DNA of 19,231 nt from the NCBI GenBank assembly GCA_963997925.1, contig CAXEOX010000053.1, forward strand, positions 1 to 19,231, given 5' to 3'. A model generated the notes under the pieces. That model did not search any database, was not told where the DNA came from, and saw only the letters and a program-made list of their open reading frames with translations. Source of the stretch: UBA11650 sp963997925. Its GTDB lineage: Bacteria; Chloroflexota; Dehalococcoidia; Lucifugimonadales; UBA3495. Shown here piece by piece: positions 14,493 through 19,231 of the stretch. Both the position numbers and the translations under genes were made by a program. Each line of letters begins with the position of its first letter. Positions within the stretch are counted from its first letter, which is position 1.

Positions 14493-15371
14493 ATGACTAC
14501 CGTAGGCTCCGGCGACTATACCTATACCCTCATCGAAAATTGGGCCAAGTTGCCTCCTGGTGAAACTTGGGGGAACACCAGCTCTGTGGCGACGGACTCC
14601 CAGGACCGGGTGTACGTCTTCCAGCGCAAGGACCCACCGGTGATGATTTTCGATCGGGATGGGAATTACCTGAACTCCTGGGGCATCAGCGCCATAACCG
14701 ACCCCCACGGCATCTTCATTGAAGACGATATCATGTACGTCACTGACCGGGCTGACTCGGTGGCGTTGAAATTCACTCTGGACGGTAAGCCACTACAGGT
14801 TATTGGCCGCCGGGGTGTTCATTCCGACACCGGCGGCGAAATTCCCGGAGAAGTGGTGCCCCAGTCGTCGGGGCCTTTCAATTATCCAACGCAGTTGGTG
14901 CCTGCGCCTTCGGGTGATCTGTACGTGTCCGATGGCTATCGCAACGCTCGGGTGCACAGATTCTCGCCGGATGGGCGGTTGCTGGCGTCCTGGGGAGAGC
15001 CGGGGAAGGAGGGGCCGAGCCAGTTTCACTTGCCCCACAGCGTCTTGGTGGACGAAGACGGTCTGGTTTACGTTTGCGACCGGGAAAACAATCGTATCCA
15101 GGTGTTTACTGGAGAAGGTAGGTTCATCACCATGTGGACCGACCTGCGCCGTCCCCTGGATATATCGTCGGACGCTGACGGCATCCTGCACGTCAGCGAG
15201 GGCGGCGTGGACGGTCTGTCACCCAGAGTGAGTTTGCTGACTAAGCAGGGACAGGTGGTGGCCCGGTGGGACTCCATGTCGGCTCACGGTAGTTGGGTTG
15301 ATGCCCACGGCGATATCTACATGGCCCTTGGCGCGGCCATGCGGGTGGACAAGTACGTTAAGCAGAAGTAA
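14493..15371 (+). CDS. NHL-repeat six-bladed beta-propeller protein, PAL-lyase-like
   Basis: This 292-residue protein is built of about five to six NHL-type blades (roughly 31-63, 71-104, 131-168, 180-216, 221-end) with the repeated pattern 'P..l.v...G.lYV.D..n.rv..F...G'. Histidines recur at equivalent blade positions: DPHGIFI (His72), LPHSVLV (His182) and SAHGSWV (His265). Their spacing resembles the three zinc-binding His of peptidyl-alpha-hydroxyglycine amidating lyase, a six-bladed propeller, so a metal-binding lyase or lactonase role is possible but unproven. No signal peptide is seen. GGAGG and AAGG precede the ATG. The family is common as an accessory gene in environmental bacteria and usually lacks an assigned substrate. 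Confidence 0.82.
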   Translation: MTTVGSGDYTYTLIENWAKLPPGETWGNTSSVATDSQDRVYVFQRKDPPVMIFDRDGNYLNSWGISAITDPHGIFIEDDIMYVTDRADSVALKFTLDGKPLQVIGRRGVHSDTGGEIPGEVVPQSSGPFNYPTQLVPAPSGDLYVSDGYRNARVHRFSPDGRLLASWGEPGKEGPSQFHLPHSVLVDEDGLVYVCDRENNRIQVFTGEGRFITMWTDLRRPLDISSDADGILHVSEGGVDGLSPRVSLLTKQGQVVARWDSMSAHGSWVDAHGDIYMALGAAMRVDKYVKQK

Positions 15372-15389
15372 CGTCCTTCCGGTGCAACT

Positions 15390-15457
15390 CCGTTCGTGGT
15401 GAGTCTGTCGAACCACATAACGCTTCAGCGGTCCTTCGACGGGCTCAGGACGAACGG
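15390..15457. repeat. Inverted repeat family B, copy 2
   Basis: Arm 1 (15390-15414) begins CCGTTCGTGGTGAG and ends GTCGAACC; arm 2 (15433-15457) begins CCTTCGACGGGCTCAGGA and ends GAACGG. The loop is 18 nt. As in copy 1 (5401-5465), one arm is of the CTCAC type and the other of the CTCAGGA type. It lies between the convergent propeller and aminotransferase genes. Confidence 0.75.
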
Positions 15458-15478
15458 TTCATTGTCACTGCCGAGCCC

Positions 15479-16816
15479 TTAGCCGGCAATTCCTTCATCG
15501 ATCATCGCCTTGATCGCTCCGTCAAACGCTCCCAGGGCAGTGTCGATGTCATTTTCAGTATGAACCCCGGATAGGACGCCGCTGGTGCGGGACATCAGGT
15601 CCACTCCGCGTACTTGGAGGGCTTGGCGGAAGGCGGTCTGGATGCCTGGAGGGGCGTTCTTCAGGGTGTTGGCGTCCATGCCCTCGATTGACCTGTTGCC
15701 GAAGTAGACGTGGAAGGTGGAGGCGTCGCCGTAGACGCAGGCTGCCACCTCAGACTTATCCAGAATCTCTTGTAGCCCGACCCGTAGCCGCTCGGCCATG
15801 CGGTCGGCGGTGTCCTGCATCTCCCCGGTTGCCACAATCTCCAAGGCGGCGTTGCCGGTGGCGGCGCAGTAGGGGTTGGCGTTGAAGGTGCCGCCGTGGA
15901 GGACCCGCTCGTGGCGGTCGTGTTGACGGTCGCCGGTCTGGATCATGACTTGCATGATGTCGTCCCGCCCTGCCACCGCTCCACCGGGTAGTCCGCCGGT
16001 AAGAATCTTGGCCAGGGTGCAGAGATCGGGGTCTATGCCGATGCGCTGCTGTAGTCCGCCGGGGCTCCACCGGAAGCCGGTGATAACCTCGTCCAGAATC
16101 ATCAGCACGTTGTATTGCCGGGTCAGGCGGCGCACACCTTCCAGAAATCCGGGGCTCAGCGGGACCGTCCCGTATGACGCTCCGGAACCTTCGGTGATAA
16201 CTCCGGCGATGTTACTGTCGGCCGCTAGGGTGCGCTCCAGAGAGTCCAGATCCGGCGGTAGAACAATCACCGAGTCAACCGCTCCTTGAGGTATTCCAAT
16301 GGAAGCCGGTGCATCGAATGGGGGCAGGTTGCCGGGCATGGCGTAGTCGTGCCAACCGTGGTAGTGGGACTCCCACCGGATGATTTTCTCCTTGCCGGTG
16401 TAGGCACGGGCGATGCGCATGGACAGCATGGTGGATTCAGCGCCGGACGCCACGAAGCGGACTTTGTCGGCGCAGGGAATCAGGTTGTGGACTCGCTCGC
16501 CCCACTCCAGCATGGACTCCACCGGCCCGCCGAAGTGGGAACCCAGGGGCGCAGCCTTGGTTAATGCGTCGACCACCGCCGGATGGGCGTGGCCCAGCAG
16601 GAGCGAGGCCGACCCCAGTCCGAAATCGATGTACTCGTTGCCGTCCACGTCCCACTTTCGCGGGCCCTGGCCCCGGGCGATGCTGATGGGGAAAGGAGAG
16701 GCGACATAGCCGTCATGTCCGGCCCCGCCGGAGGGGAAGAGTTCCTGGAACTTGGGGTACAGTTCTGCCGACTTGGGGTTCATGCGGACGTAGGCTTCCC
16801 TGATCGTTTCAGGCAT
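15479..16816 (-). CDS. Class III aminotransferase, glutamate-1-semialdehyde 2,1-aminomutase-like
   Basis: This 445-residue PLP enzyme of fold type I has the GSA-aminomutase signatures: SHYHGWHD (150-157), LMILDEVITGFR (238-249, Asp242 contacts the PLP ring nitrogen) and TLAKILTGGLPGG (267-279, Lys270 forms the Schiff base). GHAHPAV (75-81) and FVASGAESTM (121-130) are the phosphate- and substrate-binding parts. A true HemL makes 5-aminolevulinate for haem, but no haem gene is near and many environmental bacteria carry several HemL-like paralogs acting as amino-acid or amine transaminases, so the substrate is left open. AGGAGG lies 6 nt upstream of the ATG. It is divergent from the MFS gene and convergent with the propeller gene. 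Confidence 0.88.
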   Translation of the reverse strand: MPETIREAYVRMNPKSAELYPKFQELFPSGGAGHDGYVASPFPISIARGQGPRKWDVDGNEYIDFGLGSASLLLGHAHPAVVDALTKAAPLGSHFGGPVESMLEWGERVHNLIPCADKVRFVASGAESTMLSMRIARAYTGKEKIIRWESHYHGWHDYAMPGNLPPFDAPASIGIPQGAVDSVIVLPPDLDSLERTLAADSNIAGVITEGSGASYGTVPLSPGFLEGVRRLTRQYNVLMILDEVITGFRWSPGGLQQRIGIDPDLCTLAKILTGGLPGGAVAGRDDIMQVMIQTGDRQHDRHERVLHGGTFNANPYCAATGNAALEIVATGEMQDTADRMAERLRVGLQEILDKSEVAACVYGDASTFHVYFGNRSIEGMDANTLKNAPPGIQTAFRQALQVRGVDLMSRTSGVLSGVHTENDIDTALGAFDGAIKAMIDEGIAG

Positions 16817-16920
16817 GGTTTCCTCCTCTTTTGGCCGGTGTTGCGGCTGCGGGATCTGGGGTGGGTTCTGTTGCCGCTAAATGTACAGGAAAACAGTCGA
16901 GTGCGCTACCGGGGGGTGGG

Positions 16921-16955
16921 GAAATCCCTCCAGCCTCCCTTTACGAAAGGGAGGC
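16921..16955. repeat. Palindromic repeat family A, copy 3
   Basis: GAAATCC lead-in, then a perfect 10-bp hairpin GCCTCCCTTT (16933-16942), loop ACG, AAAGGGAGGC (16946-16955), followed by TTTT. Relative to copy 1 (C-only arm) both arms have changed together (T opposite A, extra G-C pair), keeping the stem. It lies in the divergent gap before the second MFS gene. Confidence 0.75.
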
Positions 16956-16974
16956 TTTTCTCTGGTGATAAGTG

Positions 16975-17001
16975 TTGACTGTATGGTAGGCGAATGCTAA
17001 T
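16975..17001 (+). promoter_or_regulatory. Candidate promoter for the second MFS gene
   Basis: TTGACT (16975-16980, 5/6) is followed after 15 nt by GCTAAT (16996-17001, 4/6). The spacer is short. Transcription would begin near 17008, giving a short leader of about 23 nt before the TTG start at 17031. Confidence 0.35.
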
Positions 17002-17030
17002 CTGGCGCGTCTATCCTTCGGGGGTGGTGA

Positions 17031-18260
17031 TTGGTTCGGATCAGCCAGAATTGGGTGATATTGGGTGCCGGGTTCGTCGTGATGTTTTTCAGCGGCGGAT
17101 CTAGGTTCGCATTGGGGTTGATGCTGAAGCCGATGACTGAAGAGATGGGCTGGACGCGGTCGTCATTGTCGGCGATGGTCACTGTGTTCATGATTGTGTC
17201 TGCCTTGGTTCTTCCGCTGACGGGCCGCCTTGCCGACCGGTTCAGCTTGCGCTTCGTGATGGTCGCCGGAGGAGTGTTGATTGCCATTGGGGTTAGCCTG
17301 ATGGGTCATGCAACAAGTCTCTGGCACGTCTTCGTAGCGTACGGATTGATTTTCGCCATCGGTCACGCCGGGACTTCCCAACCGGTGGTGGGAGTGATGA
17401 TTAGCCGGTGGTTCATCCGCCGTCGTGGCATCGCGACCAGCGCGGCCATATCCGGCAACGCAATCGGTCAGTTGGTCATCATTGGCTTGTTGGCGGCTTT
17501 TCTGACCCAGATAGGGTGGAGGAACTCCTACACCATCCTCGGCGCGGCAGCGTTGTTGATCCCCGTTCCTTTGGTGTTGTTTGTCGTCAGGTCAAGACCG
17601 GCGGCATTAACTGCTGGCGAAGCGAGCCAAGTTGACACCTCTAAGGAGCGGTTGGTGGGGGAATCGACTGGGCCGGATTCCATCAGAACGTCACGCCGGT
17701 TTTGGATTTTAGTGGGGGTCTATGCCGCTTGCGGCTTCCAGGACTTCTTCGTGGTCACCCACGTGGTGGCGTTCGCCTTGGACTTGGGGGTAAAGCCTTT
17801 GCTGGCGGGGAACATGCTGGCTTGGATGGGGCTGGTTGGGTTGGTGGGTGTGCTGACCTCGGGATTGATGGCCGACGCCTATGGCCCGGCCCGTCCGGCT
17901 TTCATCAGCTTTGTGATGCGGGCCGTTATATTTGCGTTCATCATCTATTTCCAGAGCACGACTGCCATCGTCGCGTTCGCCTTGATGTACGGGTTGACCT
18001 TCTTGGTAACTTCGCCATTGACGCCGCTATTCGCCGGCGATCTGTTCGGGCGAGCTAGATTAGGGACGGTAAGCGGTCTGCTTTCCATGGTTCACCAGGT
18101 GTCGGCGGGCGGGGGTGCCTTGGTGGGCGCGCTAATCTTCGACCATTGGGGCAGTTATGACCGGGCGTTCATGCTGATGTTCGTCCTGGCATTCGTTGCC
18201 ATGGGACTGATGATGCTGGGCTGGCGGAGGCCATACGCTTTGGTTCGTCAGACGAGTTGA
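17031..18260 (+). CDS. MFS transporter (monocarboxylate/oxalate-formate-type)
   Basis: This 409-residue, 12-helix MFS protein opens with a short tail and helix 1 from about residue 8. PMTEEMGWTRSSLS (34-47) after helix 1 and GRLADRFSLR (65-74, motif A) after helix 2 resemble the MCT/OFA group, which carries small carboxylates. A hydrophilic central loop spans about 187-223. The start is a TTG at 17031, with GGGGGTGG just upstream and an in-frame TGA at 17028-17030, so no longer start is possible; the nearest in-frame GTG (17052) would cut into helix 1. It is unlike the other MFS gene (10047-11285) in its motifs. It is convergent with the disrupted gene at 18286 with only 25 bp between. Confidence 0.87.
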   Translation: MVRISQNWVILGAGFVVMFFSGGSRFALGLMLKPMTEEMGWTRSSLSAMVTVFMIVSALVLPLTGRLADRFSLRFVMVAGGVLIAIGVSLMGHATSLWHVFVAYGLIFAIGHAGTSQPVVGVMISRWFIRRRGIATSAAISGNAIGQLVIIGLLAAFLTQIGWRNSYTILGAAALLIPVPLVLFVVRSRPAALTAGEASQVDTSKERLVGESTGPDSIRTSRRFWILVGVYAACGFQDFFVVTHVVAFALDLGVKPLLAGNMLAWMGLVGLVGVLTSGLMADAYGPARPAFISFVMRAVIFAFIIYFQSTTAIVAFALMYGLTFLVTSPLTPLFAGDLFGRARLGTVSGLLSMVHQVSAGGGALVGALIFDHWGSYDRAFMLMFVLAFVAMGLMMLGWRRPYALVRQTS

Positions 18261-18285
18261 CGCAACCTACGGTTCGCTGAGGCTA

Positions 18286-19231
18286 TTAGCTAGGCCACTC
18301 GATGCGCAACCGGTCCTCTTCCAGAGCAACTATTGTGGCATCGGAGAATTTGCTTTGAAGTGCATCTATGTTCAGTTCTCCGCTCCCGAGGTCCGGGGTG
18401 AACTGGACACCGGCTTGTCTGGATACCAGGCTGGTATCGGTGATGTTGCCGCTGCCGGCTACCTGGTCCAATACTTCCCAGACGGATTCCAAGCGGCCCT
18501 GGCTCAGTGACGAAGGGGACATCAGATAGATGCGCCCGGTGTAGTTGGCCGCCGGCGGGGAACCCGGGGGCCTGGGCTGGAGCCCGCGGTGGTGGCGCCT
18601 GCGGGGGTGGAGCCTGTTGGGGGGCGGGAGCCGCCATCTCTTGCCGCAGCAACTCAGCGGCGGTGGGTTGTTCACGCGGTTCAGGCATCTCGATGATTCG
18701 CGGGCTCGGGTCTACCGCCTCGGCGGGCACGGGAGGAGGCACCGGTTCCGGTGGTGGCGACGCAGCGGCCTCCATATCCCGGCGCAACTGCTCGGCCGCG
18801 TTGGGCTGTGGAGATGACGGCATCTCAATGACCATGCTCTAGGGTTCCGGTGGTGGGGCCGGCGCTTCGGGGACCGGTGGCTGCGCCGCCTCGATCACGA
18901 TTGGCTCCGGGGGTTCTCCACCCCCGGGAGAAACCCCGAGCCCCCCATGCCCATGGCAAGCTCCTCGGCCATCGCGGCAGCGCCGCTGCCAGGCGACTCG
19001 CTGGCCGGAGCCGCTGCCGCGATCTCCGCTTCCAATAGTTGGGCATGGGAGATCTCCTGAACCGGCGGTGCAGTAGGAGGTGGGGCCGCCGGTGGAGTCT
19101 GCGGTACGGAAGTTTCATCTGCTTGCGGTGGCTCCTCTCCGTTGAACCATGCAGAAGGTGGAGCGGGTTCGGGTATCTCAGTCGGCAATCGAGGAGTAGT
19201 GCTCGGCGCAACGTTTGTTGGGGCCTGGGTG
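18286..19231 (-). pseudogene. Disrupted proline-rich repeat protein gene (5' end outside window)
   Basis: On the minus strand the frame is open from the right edge and reads a Pro/Ala-rich, low-complexity protein. It carries a recurring unit, a short hydrophobic-acidic motif then a helix: EISHAQLLEAEIAA, VIEMPSSPQPNAAEQLRRDMEAA and IIEMPEPREQPTAAELLRQEMAA. Three lesions break it. A frame change at the C6 run 18941-18946 leads to a stop at 18895-18897; one added base restores GVSPGGGEPPEPIVIEAA. An in-frame TAG lies at 18839-18841, just before MVIEMP. A second frame change occurs at the G5 run 18566-18570, where removing one base joins APAQAPG to SPPAANYTGRIYLMSP. The restored C-terminus is an ordered domain of about 80 residues ending LRIEWPS, which I do not recognise. 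Real decay and homopolymer sequencing error are both possible. Alternatively the ATG at 18835 could start a separate gene, but it has no ribosome site. Confidence 0.6.

Noticed and set aside
14229..14708. Open frame on the minus strand across the repeat-rich region
   Set aside because: It covers palindromic repeats and the antisense of the propeller gene start, with no family similarity.
15688..15885. Arginine-rich open frame inside the aminotransferase gene
   Set aside because: It is the antisense of a well-supported PLP-enzyme gene and has no family-like features.
18507..18842. Gly/Arg-rich open frames on the plus strand opposite the proline-rich gene
   Set aside because: They are the complement of proline and alanine codons in GC-rich DNA; repeat motifs and the ordered C-terminus are on the minus strand.
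1..19231. CRISPR arrays, tRNA or rRNA genes, insertion sequences, integrase attachment sites
   Set aside because: No regularly spaced direct repeats, cloverleaf-like stretches, rRNA-like sequence or transposase/integrase motifs were seen.

Overview
The window looks like about 19 kb of chromosome from a free-living, metabolically versatile bacterium with high GC. Three things suggest Chloroflexota of the Dehalococcoidia/SAR202 type: a luciferase-like flavin monooxygenase set among metallo-beta-lactamase-fold (MBL) hydrolases, alpha/beta hydrolases, a mycothiol-isomerase-like protein and major facilitator (MFS) transporters; many small palindromic intergenic repeats; and strong Shine-Dalgarno sites throughout. 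This placement is inference from gene content. No rRNA or other marker gene is present.

Layout. 1-363 is the 3' end of an MBL-fold hydrolase (+). 422-2230 is a gamma-glutamyltransferase-family Ntn hydrolase (-) with an altered substrate pocket, divergent from a luciferase-like monooxygenase (2415-3602, +). 3784-4650 is a second MBL hydrolase (-). 4883-5383 (+) is a peroxiredoxin-like gene with an in-frame TGA at 5015-5017, exactly where the peroxidatic cysteine belongs. A hairpin 16 nt downstream has the spacing and loop expected of a bacterial SECIS, so I read it as a selenoprotein with a U-P-Y-C redox motif. 5526-6338 (+) is a maleylpyruvate-isomerase/DinB-like protein. 6359-7333 (-) is an agmatinase/arginase-family ureohydrolase, divergent from a Rid-family gene (7597-7989, +) that ends in a strong bidirectional terminator.

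From 14092 down to 8132 five genes lie on the minus strand: tldD, a TldE/PmbA partner, an MFS transporter and two alpha/beta hydrolases. The first two are coupled with no gap. The two hydrolases each have a recognisable promoter of their own, so this is probably more than one transcript. Next come a 400-bp repeat-rich intergenic region, a beta-propeller (NHL, PAL-like) protein (14493-15371, +), a class III aminotransferase resembling glutamate-1-semialdehyde aminomutase (15479-16816, -) and a second MFS transporter (17031-18260, +). The right edge (18286-19231, -) is a proline-rich gene with repeated helical motifs, broken by two homopolymer-associated frame breaks and one in-frame TAG.

The genes do not form one obvious pathway. 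Together they suggest uptake and oxidative or hydrolytic breakdown of diverse organic compounds, with a thiol/selenol antioxidant function beside them. The clearest non-routine signal is the selenocysteine peroxiredoxin-like gene with its own SECIS candidate and a structured 5' leader.
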